64,000 nucleotides of DNA from Agrobacterium larrymoorei (GCF_030819275.1 NZ_JAUTBL010000001.1:558001-622000), one strand, 5' to 3'. Positions 9,163 through 17,958 are shown, counted from the stretch's first letter. Numbers and translations: made by a program. The notes: generated from the sequence alone by a model not told the origin.

Positions 9163-9354
9163 TCAAACAAATCCGAGTGAACTGCGCGCGATGTCGCGCT
9201 GATCGCCATAGTCCCGCGCATGGGCATCGTGGCCATATTCGTGTGCGGCATTGGTCAATTGCAACTCGGGAACCTGAAGCAAGGCATCGGCATAGGTGCC
9301 GGTCTCCTCGTCATTCTCAACAATGATATGAGTTGGCTTCAAAAAATCGAACAT
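9163..9354 (-). CDS. Small hypothetical protein (63 aa)
   Basis: Starts at an ATG with GGGAGG five to six bases upstream, a stronger site than many large genes here have. The sequence begins MFDFLKPTHIIVENDEE and contains a His/Asp-rich stretch (HEYGHDAHARDYGDQRD) that could bind metal, though HEYGH is not embedded in a recognisable protease fold. No signal peptide. I do not recognise a family. It lies between the other small gene and a degenerate intergenic palindrome. Confidence 0.5.
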   Translation of the reverse strand: MFDFLKPTHIIVENDEETGTYADALLQVPELQLTNAAHEYGHDAHARDYGDQRDIARSSLGFV

Positions 9355-9561
9355 GGCTTCCTCCCATTCGACGTGTCTGGTTAACGCATCAGCCGACGCT
9401 ACGTTCCTCCTCATAGCGGCAAATCATCTCCGTCAGGGACCAACTCTACTACACTTTAATTTGACGAATCGTTATGAGGCAGGCGCGCATTGTAGCGACT
9501 GCGACTGAGAGCAGGCTGCTATCTTTTTACCGTTGCCAAAGCGTTCTCGGAGTTCTTGCCT

Positions 9562-9617
9562 ATCGGAATGACGAGATCGCAAAATCGCTTCATGTATGTG
9601 CACGCCTTGCTTTAAAC
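9562..9617. repeat. Degenerate copy of the RIME-like palindrome
   Basis: This stretch aligns with the second palindrome of the element at 8799-8849: shared ATCGCAAAA, then CGCT, and the same tail TGCTTTAAAC. The outer arms no longer pair well, so it is an eroded copy. Its last bases supply the TAA stop of queE (9612-9614). Confidence 0.5.
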
Positions 9618-10361
9618 GCCGCGGCGATTGCCCCAGAGCAAGACATGGAGTTGAGGCAGCACACGCGCTTCAAACCAACGCTCGGACACGACCTTTTCCA
9701 CCAGCCACAACATGCGATCCATAATGCCGTCGACATCCACCCGCGCATCATCGTCGTCGGGCGGTGGCGGGGTGTGATTGCCGGGCTGGAGATAGACAGG
9801 GACTGCGGGAAAGCGCGACGCCGCGTCCCGCGCAAAGGCAAAATCGGCGTCATCGAAAACGACAATCTTCAGCGCGAGTTGAGGTGCCGTTCCAGCAGCC
9901 TCCAGACAGTGTTCGAAGGCCTGCCAATCCGTTTCCATGCCGCTGGAGGGCGGCTTGGGGCTCAGTACGAGGTAGTCCAGGTCAGAGAACCAGTCCTTGG
10001 AGATGCTGCCTTGAGTCTCCAGCGCAAAGCGATATCCCTCGTCTTTGCCCTTGCGGATCAACGGTCCAAGCGGCTGGATTGCCGGATTGCCGCCGGATAG
10101 CGAAATCGTCAGAGGTTTTCCGCCAGAGAGTTTCTCGACCTCCCCCCAGATGGCTTCGACGGAGAGCGGCTTCCAGTCTTCCCGATAATCGCTATCCACG
10201 GCATGCAGCGTATCGCACCAGGAGCAGCGATAGTCGCATCCTCCTGTGCGAACGAAGACGGTCGGCAAGCCGATCAACAGCCCCTCGCCCTGAATGGTCG
10301 GGCCGAAAATTTCGCTGATCCGGATCGGCAGGCCGCGCGGCGCATCGACAGCCGCACTCAT
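9612..10361 (-). CDS. queE: 7-carboxy-7-deazaguanine synthase
   Basis: 249 residues, a small radical SAM enzyme. [11 protein letters not shown] holds the CxxxCxxC cluster motif (Cys42, 46, 49), preceded by the QueE-typical FGPTIQGEG. It converts 6-carboxy-tetrahydropterin to 7-carboxy-7-deazaguanine, the third step to queuosine. The ATG at 10361 overlaps the queD stop (ATGA). Last gene of queC-queD-queE; its stop lies inside a degenerate intergenic repeat. Confidence 0.93.
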   Translation of the reverse strand: MSAAVDAPRGLPIRISEIFGPTIQGEGLLIGLPTVFVRTGGCDYRCSWCDTLHAVDSDYREDWKPLSVEAIWGEVEKLSGGKPLTISLSGGNPAIQPLGPLIRKGKDEGYRFALETQGSISKDWFSDLDYLVLSPKPPSSGMETDWQAFEHCLEAAGTAPQLALKIVVFDDADFAFARDAASRFPAVPVYLQPGNHTPPPPDDDDARVDVDGIMDRMLWLVEKVVSERWFEARVLPQLHVLLWGNRRGV

Positions 10362-10726
10362 CGCGCAGCCGCCGGTCGATACTCTGCCCATGTCTTGGCG
10401 GTCTCGCTGACGCGCACGGCACTCGTTTCGGGCAGTCGCTCCTTACACCAGGTGTAGAAATGCTGCGCCAACCTCTCCGCAGTCACCATGTCGTGGCCGA
10501 GAACGTCGTTCAGATGCCGGTGGTCGAAGCAGTGGTCTATATAGCGCTTCAGCGGCGCCAGCTCGTGGTAATCACGCACGAAGCCGTGCTCGTTCAGCTC
10601 GTCACCGGAAAGCTCTACCTCGACAATGTAGTTGTGACCGTGGAGGCGTGCACATTGATGATCGGCGGGCAGCCCTTTCAGCTGGTGCGAGGCGGAAAAA
10701 TGAAATTCCTTGGTGATGCGAAACAT
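10358..10726 (-). CDS. queD: 6-carboxy-tetrahydropterin synthase
   Basis: 122 residues. FSASHQL and [11 protein letters not shown] carry the zinc-binding histidines of the PTPS/QueD family, and CARLHGHN includes the catalytic Cys region. It makes 6-carboxy-5,6,7,8-tetrahydropterin from dihydroneopterin triphosphate. The start is fixed by GGGAGG seven bases upstream, and the queC stop shares one base with its ATG (TGATG). No longer N-terminus is plausible, because upstream sequence in this frame lies inside queC. Confidence 0.93.
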   Translation of the reverse strand: MFRITKEFHFSASHQLKGLPADHQCARLHGHNYIVEVELSGDELNEHGFVRDYHELAPLKRYIDHCFDHRHLNDVLGHDMVTAERLAQHFYTWCKERLPETSAVRVSETAKTWAEYRPAAAR

Positions 10727-11436
10727 CAACGCACCTCCCGCGCCGCATAGGCACTGGTGGCGGCCACCCAGAAATCCGGGTCTTCGTAATCGGTGGGATC
10801 CGTCACGCCAGCCAGATGAAAGGCCTCGCGCCGCTCGACACAGGTGCCACAGCGGCCACAGTGGCGCGCACCACCCTTGTAGCAAGACCATGTCTCGGCA
10901 AATGGCGTATCGTGCTTCGCCCCATCGGTGACGATATCGGCCTTGGACACCATGACGTAGGGAGCGTAAAGCTCCACCTTGGCATAGCCCTCCAAAGCAT
11001 GGGCCTGCATGGTGTTGAGGCTGTCGATAAAGCCCGGACGACAATCCGGATAGATGAAGTGATCGCCGCCATGAACGGCAATCGCTACCGCATCCGCCTG
11101 CTGCGCGGCCGCCAGGCCGAAAGCGATGGTGAGCATGATGGCATTGCGGTTCGGCACCACGGTGGACCGCATGGTCTCTTCCGCATAATGCCCATCCGGC
11201 ACCTCGACATCGTCGGTCAAAGCCGAGCCCGTCAAATGAGCACCAATGGTGCGGATATCGATAACATGATGCGGCACGCCGAGACGCGCAGCACATGCGC
11301 TGGCGAAGTCCAGTTCCTTCTTGTGGCGCTGGCCATAATCGAAAGACAAAAGAGCGAGTAGTTCATGTTCCGCTGCAATTCTGTGCGCGAGCGAAACGGA
11401 GTCCAATCCGCCGGAGCAGATGACGATCGTTTTCAT
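10726..11436 (-). CDS. queC: 7-cyano-7-deazaguanine (preQ0) synthase
   Basis: 236 residues. The ATP pyrophosphatase loop SGGLDS is at 8-13, and the C-terminal zinc site is CYKGGARHCGRCGTC. The enzyme converts 7-carboxy-7-deazaguanine to preQ0 with ATP and ammonia. It is the first gene of a tightly coupled operon with queD and queE, which together supply preQ0 for tRNA queuosine. Its ribosome site AAGGGA (11446-11451) is the 3' end of a preQ1-type aptamer, so translation is probably shut off by the pathway product. Confidence 0.94.
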   Translation of the reverse strand: MKTIVICSGGLDSVSLAHRIAAEHELLALLSFDYGQRHKKELDFASACAARLGVPHHVIDIRTIGAHLTGSALTDDVEVPDGHYAEETMRSTVVPNRNAIMLTIAFGLAAAQQADAVAIAVHGGDHFIYPDCRPGFIDSLNTMQAHALEGYAKVELYAPYVMVSKADIVTDGAKHDTPFAETWSCYKGGARHCGRCGTCVERREAFHLAGVTDPTDYEDPDFWVAATSAYAAREVR

Positions 11437-11445
11437 AATTTGAGA

Positions 11446-11478
11446 TCCCTTGTTTTGACCGGGTGGGCTGCGACCGGA
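11446..11478 (-). promoter_or_regulatory. Candidate preQ1-I riboswitch covering the queC ribosome site
   Basis: Read on the minus strand, CCGGTCGCAGCCCACCCGG can form a short P1 stem (CCGG with CCGG), followed by the A-rich TCAAAACAAGGGA. GGTCGCAG, the CC run and AAAACAAGG match the small preQ1 class I aptamer type known from Thermoanaerobacter. The last part, AAGGGA, is also the queC Shine-Dalgarno, nine bases from the ATG, so ligand-stabilised pairing would block initiation. The position before a queuosine operon fits the known use of this class. Confidence 0.75.
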
Positions 11479-11565
11479 TAACGACTGGGCTTCTAGAGCA
11501 AAGGATGGAGCTTGTGAAGCCGGAAAAAGCCTTCTCGCTTTCACCAGACGTACACAATATATAAC

Positions 11566-11582
11566 ATGATTTTTAAAGTCAT
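11566..11582. promoter_or_regulatory. Iron-responsive operator (RirA-type IRO box)
   Basis: ATGATTTTTAAAGTCAT fits TGA-N9-TCA, the consensus given for the RirA iron-responsive operator of Rhizobiaceae, with one more matching base on each side. It lies 69 bases before the FecI-type sigma factor ATG, just downstream of a TATATAAC stretch that could be the -10 region. Binding there would shut off the iron uptake genes when iron is plentiful. Confidence 0.6.
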
Positions 11583-11650
11583 CTTTTGTTGCCGGAGTGT
11601 GATTTCCGTTCTATGAGAGCGCAACGCACCCAGTAGTCGGACACTTACCC

Positions 11651-12175
11651 ATGTGGAGCAAGCCTGCTTCCCAATCTCAGATCAATGAGGCGATGGAAGC
11701 CTATTATGACGACCTTTGTCGCGCCATGCGAAAGCGTGGTCACTCGCCTCTCGCGTCGCAAGATATCGTGCACGATATCTATGTGCGTCTCATGGGAAAG
11801 CCACGGCTTCCGGAAAACAAGTCGGCGGTAAAGGCATTCCTCATTCGTGCCTGTATTAATCTGGGCATAGATCACTTCAGAAGGATGAACTTCGAAAAGC
11901 GGTTATTCGCCGGCAACTCCGAGGAGGCTGCAAGTGTAGCGGACGCTCGCCACAGCGCTGAAGACACCGCGGACATCGGTCGAAGGCTCGCACTTCTGAA
12001 ACTGGCAATCATGGACCTGTCGTCGCAGCGGCGCCGTGTATTTCTTGCCAGTGCGGTCGGAGGACTGACATCGACCGAGATTTCGAAGAAGAGCGGACTG
12101 ACGAAGAATATGGTCGATCGCCATCTGCGCAAAGCGTACCTGCACTGCCTCCAAAGACTGGAGCCAACACTTTGA
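11651..12175 (+). CDS. ECF RNA polymerase sigma factor, FecI type
   Basis: 174 residues. Region 2 (about 15-85) includes VHDIYVRLM and FLIRACINLGIDHFRR; region 4 (115-170) has the helix-turn-helix LTSTEISKKSGLTKNMVDRHLRKAY, here read in two halves. The size and the downstream FecR and TonB receptor genes mark it as an iron-starvation (FecI-like) sigma factor. It should direct polymerase to the receptor promoter when the receptor senses its ligand. The stop overlaps the start of the FecR gene (TTGA). Likely repressed by iron through the box at 11566. Confidence 0.88.
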   Translation: MWSKPASQSQINEAMEAYYDDLCRAMRKRGHSPLASQDIVHDIYVRLMGKPRLPENKSAVKAFLIRACINLGIDHFRRMNFEKRLFAGNSEEAASVADARHSAEDTADIGRRLALLKLAIMDLSSQRRRVFLASAVGGLTSTEISKKSGLTKNMVDRHLRKAYLHCLQRLEPTL

Positions 12176-13122
12176 GCAATCATCCGAATCTTAACGGAAA
12201 TGCTGAAGAGGAAGCGGTCGATTGGCTCCTGGAGTTGCGGGACCGACCAGACGATGAAGAGCTTCAGAAGGATTTCGAAGTCTGGGTCGCCGGAGACGAA
12301 GCCAATGCGAAAGCTTATGAGCGTTTACGCTGTCTTGTAGGCGATGCGAAACGGCTTTCGGCAAGAGAAAGCGGTTTTGAGTTCCCGCCAAAATCCAAGC
12401 AACGTTCAAGGACCATTTTGCCCTCCATCATTGTCCTGATCGGAATAGCGGCCGGCTCCTATTTCTATATTACGGATGCCTTTATAGACTTACGAGCAGA
12501 TCGCGTCACGAAAATCGCTGAGCAAGCATCGTTCACAGCCCCCGACGGTTCCAACCTCGTGCTCAACGCCAACTCTGCCATTGCATTTCGGTTCTCGCAA
12601 CACGAGCGGCGCGTCGTCTTAATGCGCGGAGAGATGCTCGTTGACGTTGCGTCAGATCCAAAAAGGCCCTTCGTCGTAGAGGCGAACGGCGCGACCATCA
12701 CAGCTTTGGGCACAGCGTTCGACGTCAACATGCTCGAAACCGAAACGAAGGTGGCCGTCGTCCGGCACAGTGTCGCTGTGCGCCTCAGCGGTGAAGATCA
12801 GATGCAGGTCGTCAAAGAGAATCAGGGCGTTAATTACGCTTCCGCGTCTGGAATGAGCGATGTTTTTCCTATCAACCCACAGTCCGTCACTGAATGGCAG
12901 AGCGGAAGGCTGGTTTTCGAAGACCAACCTGTTACGGACGTTATCGAGACTGTCAGTCGATACGTCCCGGGAAAAATCTTGGTCGCCAACGGAAAACTGC
13001 GGAGCAAGATGGTGTCCGGCAGCCTCGATATGAGCGATCCTGACAAAGCTCTTCAGTCTTTCGCTAAAGCTTTCGATATCAAGCTGCTCAAGGTCACGCC
13101 TTATCTCACCATACTGCGCTGA
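12172..13122 (+). CDS. FecR-type anti-sigma/signal transducer
   Basis: 316 residues, TTG start overlapping the sigma factor stop. The N-terminal DUF4880 segment (EEAVDWLLELRD ... AYERLRCL) binds the sigma factor; one membrane helix spans about 82-101 (RTILPSIIVLIGIAAGSYF); the periplasmic FecR domain has TAPDGSNLVLNANSAIAFRF and RRVVLMRGEMLVDVA. The C-terminal STN-like repeat (GRLVFEDQPVTDVI) is the part that contacts the receptor's N-terminal domain. Gene order and overlap imply cell-surface signalling with the next gene. Confidence 0.9.
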   Translation: MSNHPNLNGNAEEEAVDWLLELRDRPDDEELQKDFEVWVAGDEANAKAYERLRCLVGDAKRLSARESGFEFPPKSKQRSRTILPSIIVLIGIAAGSYFYITDAFIDLRADRVTKIAEQASFTAPDGSNLVLNANSAIAFRFSQHERRVVLMRGEMLVDVASDPKRPFVVEANGATITALGTAFDVNMLETETKVAVVRHSVAVRLSGEDQMQVVKENQGVNYASASGMSDVFPINPQSVTEWQSGRLVFEDQPVTDVIETVSRYVPGKILVANGKLRSKMVSGSLDMSDPDKALQSFAKAFDIKLLKVTPYLTILR

Positions 13123-13184
13123 CAGAACCGGCAAAAAAATTTCAGAAAACATGTCCTGAAAACTCAGCTTCATTCGTCCCGGGG

Positions 13185-15710
13185 ATGAAAACATCCAATA
13201 TCCGGAGACTCCCCATGGACCGTGGACACATCAACATTCGACCGAGAGGTCGAAGCTATATTTTGCCGACGTTGCTTATCGGCTTAGCACTTGGGGGTGG
13301 GGTCAATGCCTTTGCACAGCCGGCGAAGCTGGATACGTTTGACATTCCAGCAGGCTCCCTTAGCTCGGCGATCAACCGGTTAGGCTCTCAATCTGGGCTG
13401 CAAATTCTTTTCGATTCTTCGATCACGACAGGCAAAATGAGCCCGGAGATCAAAGGGCAGATGGACGCACGCCGTGCGCTCGAGGTCCTCCTGTCAGGCA
13501 AGGGGCTGGTCTATCGTTACATTTCTACGGATACGATAAAGATCGAGCTGGCGCCTGAGCCGAGCCAGCCCTCATCGTCAGACGGAGCCACGACACTTAA
13601 GACCATCGTCATCAGAGGTCGCGAGTTCAACGAAAGTGCTCCTGGCAATGCAACCTATGATTCAGCCGATATCGAACGTTCCCAAGCCAGCACGCTTCCG
13701 CAACTGCTACAGCGAACACCGGGTGTCGCGACTGCCGGCGGCGTAAGATTGCAGGGACAGAAGACCGTCATCCGCGGATTTGCGCGACCATCCGACACGA
13801 GAGTGTTGCTAGATGGTGCTCCGAAGAATTTCGAGCTCTATGATCAGGGCTCCATTTTTATTGAGCCGGAAATCTTAAAGCGCGTCGATCTTCAGAAGGG
13901 TGCAACATCCGTTCGCTACGGGAATGGCGGTTTTGGCGGCACTATCCTGATGGAAACAAAGACGGCGAGGGACATGTTAAAGCTCGGCCAAAATTTCGGA
14001 GGCTGGACGAAAGGAAGCTATCAAACCGCGAACAATCAGCGGACAGGGAGTGCCGTGATCTATGGGCAATCCGATTTCGACACACCGGTGACCTATGACG
14101 GGCTGATGTCGGGGACCTGGCGCAAAAGTGGCAATATGCGCGTCGGCGGCGGGGAGGTTTATGATGCCTCCAACGATCGGCTCACGACATTTACCGCTAA
14201 TGGTGGCGCTGCTTACGATGGTCACGAGCTTCGCGCTTCCGTAACCTACGGACGCTCCGACGATTGGGGACCGGTGGCAGCCGTACGCGGCGGTCTTGCC
14301 GTCAGCCAGTCGAGTATCGACCGGTATGGGAAACAGCAGGCCCGCCTGCGGGCACTGGCTGCGCGAGACTTGGACGACTTTTCAGCCACGCTCAAATATC
14401 GATATGACGGCGAAAGCGACCTCGTGAACTTCAAAGCGATGACAAGCTTCTCCTCCACAAGCCTGCATCGCACGCGCCCGATCATTCCAGGATTTACGCC
14501 GGGCGCATCCCTTGGCGGTCAAGAGAATGATGCTCAATACTCAGACATCAAATTCGAAGCAGAGAACACGTCCAGGTTGGAAATCCTGGATATGCCGCAC
14601 GTCTTGAACTACGGCATCCAGATCGGCAGGCAAGACCGTGACACATGGATGTACGACGTCGCGAACAGGGCTAATCCGAACTATAATTACGGCTACTATG
14701 CATCCTGGATCGTACCAGAGGGCACGCAGGCATCGATCTCAGCCTTCATTCGTGATGAAGTCGAAGTAACGGACGGCGTGTTCATCACTCCGGGACTTCG
14801 TTTCGACCACGTTCGGATGGAGGGAAAACCCAACACCGCGCCGATATATAACAACCCGGCGGCTGGCCACGATTACTCCGCAGTTTCTTACAATGGTCTC
14901 ACGCCAGCGCTCAGCGCCCGTTGGGAAGCAACGGCGTCCACAACGCTGTTTATCGACTGGGCCTACGCCCTGCGGACACCCATTATCGACGAACTCTACT
15001 CGTCCCAAAGCATCGCAACGAAGGCATCCGCGACATCAAGAGATCTTCAGTCAGAACGCAACAACGCATTCAATGTGGGGGTCTCCCAGGAGTTCTACGA
15101 TCTATGGAGTACCGGCGATACTCTAACCGCCTCTGTATCAGGATTTTACAATCACGTGACCGATCCCGTGACCCGACGGTTTGGCAGTGCCAATCTGGCA
15201 AATGTGACAGGCCCGGTGCCGTTCTATTGGAACACGCCATCCTATCGGATCTACGGGCTGGAATTGAATGCGGATTATGACTCGGACACCGTATTCGGCA
15301 GCCTCGGTCTTTCCATCATGAATGGCTCACGCAAAGGCGCAATCAACGACATTTACGGCGGGAAAACCTACCCCGGCGATATGACCCCGCTGACGGTGAA
15401 TGCCTCGTTGGGCTATCGAATTCCAGACTCGGATCTGTCACTGCGCTGGACGGGACAGTTTGTCGCCCGACAGAAGCACACACCTTACTATCAAGGCACA
15501 GGCCATTTTTACGCGAGGCCTGAAAGTGGAGGCTACGGCGTCCACGGACTGCTTCTCGAGTGGACGCCGAAAGAAGGGTTCATGGCGGGTACGGAAATCA
15601 GGGCCGGCATAGAAAACATCTTCGATAAATTCTACAGCCCCTATCTCGCCGACGGCGTATCGGCGATGGCAGGCAGAAACTTCACGCTCTCGGTGAGCAG
15701 GAAGTTTTAG
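13185..15710 (+). CDS. TonB-dependent outer membrane receptor with STN signalling domain
   Basis: 841 residues. Signal peptide to about residue 45 (ending NAFAQ), STN domain 50-125 (FDIPAGSLSSAINRL, LQILFD), plug domain from about 145 (LPQLLQRTPGV, GFARPSDTRVLLDG, GATSVRYGNGGFGG), then a 22-strand barrel ending in the terminal Phe of SVSRKF. It takes up an iron chelate, perhaps haem or a siderophore; overall it resembles haem/haemoglobin-type receptors but the ligand is not certain. The STN domain and the FecI/FecR genes upstream show a transducer role. The ATG is preceded by CGGGG. Confidence 0.9.
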   Translation: MKTSNIRRLPMDRGHINIRPRGRSYILPTLLIGLALGGGVNAFAQPAKLDTFDIPAGSLSSAINRLGSQSGLQILFDSSITTGKMSPEIKGQMDARRALEVLLSGKGLVYRYISTDTIKIELAPEPSQPSSSDGATTLKTIVIRGREFNESAPGNATYDSADIERSQASTLPQLLQRTPGVATAGGVRLQGQKTVIRGFARPSDTRVLLDGAPKNFELYDQGSIFIEPEILKRVDLQKGATSVRYGNGGFGGTILMETKTARDMLKLGQNFGGWTKGSYQTANNQRTGSAVIYGQSDFDTPVTYDGLMSGTWRKSGNMRVGGGEVYDASNDRLTTFTANGGAAYDGHELRASVTYGRSDDWGPVAAVRGGLAVSQSSIDRYGKQQARLRALAARDLDDFSATLKYRYDGESDLVNFKAMTSFSSTSLHRTRPIIPGFTPGASLGGQENDAQYSDIKFEAENTSRLEILDMPHVLNYGIQIGRQDRDTWMYDVANRANPNYNYGYYASWIVPEGTQASISAFIRDEVEVTDGVFITPGLRFDHVRMEGKPNTAPIYNNPAAGHDYSAVSYNGLTPALSARWEATASTTLFIDWAYALRTPIIDELYSSQSIATKASATSRDLQSERNNAFNVGVSQEFYDLWSTGDTLTASVSGFYNHVTDPVTRRFGSANLANVTGPVPFYWNTPSYRIYGLELNADYDSDTVFGSLGLSIMNGSRKGAINDIYGGKTYPGDMTPLTVNASLGYRIPDSDLSLRWTGQFVARQKHTPYYQGTGHFYARPESGGYGVHGLLLEWTPKEGFMAGTEIRAGIENIFDKFYSPYLADGVSAMAGRNFTLSVSRKF

Positions 15711-15727
15711 AAGCGTATCCTTTGGCT

Positions 15728-15758
15728 TGAAGCGCATCCTTGGTCAGGATGCGCTTCA
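15728..15758. terminator. Hairpin between convergent receptor and dehydrogenase genes
   Basis: A perfect 12-base-pair stem (TGAAGCGCATCC with its complement) and a seven-base loop, 17 bases after the receptor stop. There is no strong T run, so it may work as a two-way terminator or as an mRNA 3' end. Confidence 0.55.
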
Positions 15759-15901
15759 TCTTCGCTCTCGCCGCAGACGAGGCTTTCGATCAAGCGACAC
15801 CGGTCCATATGACCGACCACCTGGGCGAAATCGCCGTCCCGGTGGCAGCCGTTCTTCACAAGAGCTTGCCAGCGACAAGGGCTCCTCGAATGCAGCCGAT
15901 A

Positions 15902-17035
15902 CTACCGCAGCAAAGCTTGCGCTTCTTCGATGCCGAGCGCCGCAGGCTGGGTGCAGGTGGTCGTCAGTTCGATGAAGCGGCCTTCCTCGCCGGATTTCAG
16001 GATTGAGGTCATGACGTCGATGCCGTGGAGCGAGCGCTCCAGCGAGCAGCGGGCGTCCCGGCCTTCGATCAGCGCCATCGCCATGTCTGCGAGGCCGGCC
16101 GTGCGATAGTTGGCGCGCGGGCCGTTCGGGCTTTCCTGGTTGGAGACGCCGAAGGGATGGGCCCAGTCTTCAAGCGGCTTGATGTCCTTGTCGCGACCGC
16201 TGGCCTCCACCACGCCCCCAAAGAAGTTCGGGTCAGGCACATAGATTGAGCCTTCGGTGCCGTAGAGCTCCATGTTGGCATGGCGGTGAGACCAGACATC
16301 CCAGCTTGCCGACAACGTAATCGTCGCGCCGTTGACGAATTCCAGGAGCGCATGAATGTTTGTCGGCGTTTCGACAGGGATTACCTGGCCGTTGAGCGGC
16401 TGGCTGGTGACGGTACGCGTCGGGTTTGCCATGGAGGTCAAAGCGCCAACACGCTTCACCGGACCGATGAGGTTGATCAGGTTGGCGATGTAATATGGGC
16501 CGAGATCGAGGATCGGACCGCCGCCCTTCAGGAAGAAAAATCCGGGATTGGGGTGCCACATCTCCATACCGGGGCTCATCACATGGCATGTGCCCGAGGT
16601 GACGCGGCCAATGCCGCCTTCGTCGATATGCTTGCGAGCCAGCTGGTGCGCGCCGCCAAGGAAAGTGTCTGGTGCGCAGCCGACCGCGAGGTTCTTTTCC
16701 TTCGCGATCCGGCGCAACTCCTCGCCCTCTTCCAGGCTGAGCACGAGAGGCTTTTCCGAATAGACGTGCTTACCGGCTTCGAGAATGGCCTTGGACACCT
16801 CGAAATGCGCAGCCGGAATGGTGAGGTTGACGACGACGTCAATTTCGTCATTCGCAAGCAGTTCTTCGATAGACTGCGCCTTAACGCCGAATTCCTCGGC
16901 GCGAAGTTCCGCGGCGCTTCTGTTCAGGTCAGCGCAGGCAAGCACCTTGAGCCCTTTAAAGAGCGGAGACAGCGAGAAGTATGTGGTTGAAATATTGCCG
17001 CATCCAATGATGCCGACGCCAAGTTCCTTGGCCAT
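15902..17035 (-). CDS. Gfo/Idh/MocA family sugar dehydrogenase
   Basis: 377 residues. The N-terminal Rossmann motif is GVGIIGCGNIS; YSEKPLVLSLEEGEEL contains the EKP motif with the catalytic Lys. The C-terminal domain includes GPYYIANLINLIGPVKRV. Enzymes of this family oxidise sugars, inositols or their derivatives with NAD(P). Last gene of an ABC transporter operon, behind an isomerase, so it probably acts on the imported sugar. GGAG lies nine bases before the ATG. Confidence 0.9.
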   Translation of the reverse strand: MAKELGVGIIGCGNISTTYFSLSPLFKGLKVLACADLNRSAAELRAEEFGVKAQSIEELLANDEIDVVVNLTIPAAHFEVSKAILEAGKHVYSEKPLVLSLEEGEELRRIAKEKNLAVGCAPDTFLGGAHQLARKHIDEGGIGRVTSGTCHVMSPGMEMWHPNPGFFFLKGGGPILDLGPYYIANLINLIGPVKRVGALTSMANPTRTVTSQPLNGQVIPVETPTNIHALLEFVNGATITLSASWDVWSHRHANMELYGTEGSIYVPDPNFFGGVVEASGRDKDIKPLEDWAHPFGVSNQESPNGPRANYRTAGLADMAMALIEGRDARCSLERSLHGIDVMTSILKSGEEGRFIELTTTCTQPAALGIEEAQALLR

Positions 17036-17153
17036 GATGGGTGACTCCGAAGTGGTCTCGATGATGGTATCCGGCCAGACGATAGTGGGCTTCGTTGGCC
17101 GGGCACCCGTGAAAATAAAGCGGTGATTGCGACGAGCTACTCACCGCGGTGTT

Positions 17154-17915
17154 TTAGTAGGACTTGAACGCTTCGATGGAGCGCGTGATCAGGCGGTCAG
17201 CGTCGCTTGGATTGTCATGCTCGACCACGTAATACTTCACGGCTGTGTTCTTCAAAGCCGCGACAAGGCCCTTCCAATCGACGGTGCCGTGCCCGACATC
17301 CGACCAGCCATCCTCGTCCTTGTTTTCACCGGCGGGCGCAATGTCCTTCACGTGGACGGCTGTGATGCGCTTGCCATAGCTTTCGATCCAGGCGAGCGGA
17401 TCGGCATTGCCGCGGATAATCCAGGCGATATCGGCTTCCCACTCCAGATCAGGGCCGCCCGCAAGGATTTGCTCCTGTGGCGTGGAGCCTTCGTCAAGCG
17501 TGGCGAACTCGAAGTCGTGATTGTGCCAACCGAAGGAAATGCCGGCATCGCGATAGGGCTTGCCTGCTTCCTGAAGACGCTTTCCGAAGGCGAACCAGCC
17601 TGCGGCATCGCTTGGGCGCTGATCAGGCATCAGGTAAGGGCAATAGATCGCCTCGATGCCGAGCGTCTTTGCAACCTTCAGAGACTGTTCGCGATCATTT
17701 TCCAGCATGTCGAGACCGAAATGGCCCGTCGGCATGGTGAGACCATTGGCGTCCAGATCTGCGCGCAGACCCTTGAGTGCCGCCTCATCCATATTGGCAT
17801 AGATGCCACCGAAGCCTTCGACATGGGAATAGCCTGCAGCAGACAGCTTCTTAAGGATATCGGAAAGCGGCGGGAAATTGCGCGCGCTGTAAAGTTGAAA
17901 GCCGAGTTTGGTCAT
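17154..17915 (-). CDS. Sugar phosphate isomerase/epimerase (TIM barrel)
   Basis: 253 residues of the AP endonuclease 2-like xylose isomerase fold. Metal-binding positions are visible as GWHNHDFEF, EADIAWI and VHVKDIAP with a final EHD. Related proteins include IolE/IolI-type inosose enzymes and 3-keto-sugar isomerases. The combination with a Gfo/Idh/MocA dehydrogenase suggests a sugar that is oxidised and then isomerised. The ATG at 17915 has AGGAG eight bases upstream. Confidence 0.85.
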   Translation of the reverse strand: MTKLGFQLYSARNFPPLSDILKKLSAAGYSHVEGFGGIYANMDEAALKGLRADLDANGLTMPTGHFGLDMLENDREQSLKVAKTLGIEAIYCPYLMPDQRPSDAAGWFAFGKRLQEAGKPYRDAGISFGWHNHDFEFATLDEGSTPQEQILAGGPDLEWEADIAWIIRGNADPLAWIESYGKRITAVHVKDIAPAGENKDEDGWSDVGHGTVDWKGLVAALKNTAVKYYVVEHDNPSDADRLITRSIEAFKSY

Positions 17916-17958
17916 ATGTCTCTCCTGACATTTGGCTCTAATGGTGAAGATAAGAGGG

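Noticed and set aside
9474..10100. 208-codon open frame on the plus strand
   Set aside because: It is antisense to queE, which has full radical SAM motifs; long antisense frames are common in GC-rich DNA.
15740..16006. Plus-strand open frame between the TonB receptor and the dehydrogenase gene
   Set aside because: It starts inside the hairpin and runs antisense into the dehydrogenase gene; composition is that of non-coding sequence.
16280..16990. 236-codon open frame antisense to the Gfo/Idh/MocA gene
   Set aside because: Same reason: the opposite strand encodes a complete known enzyme.
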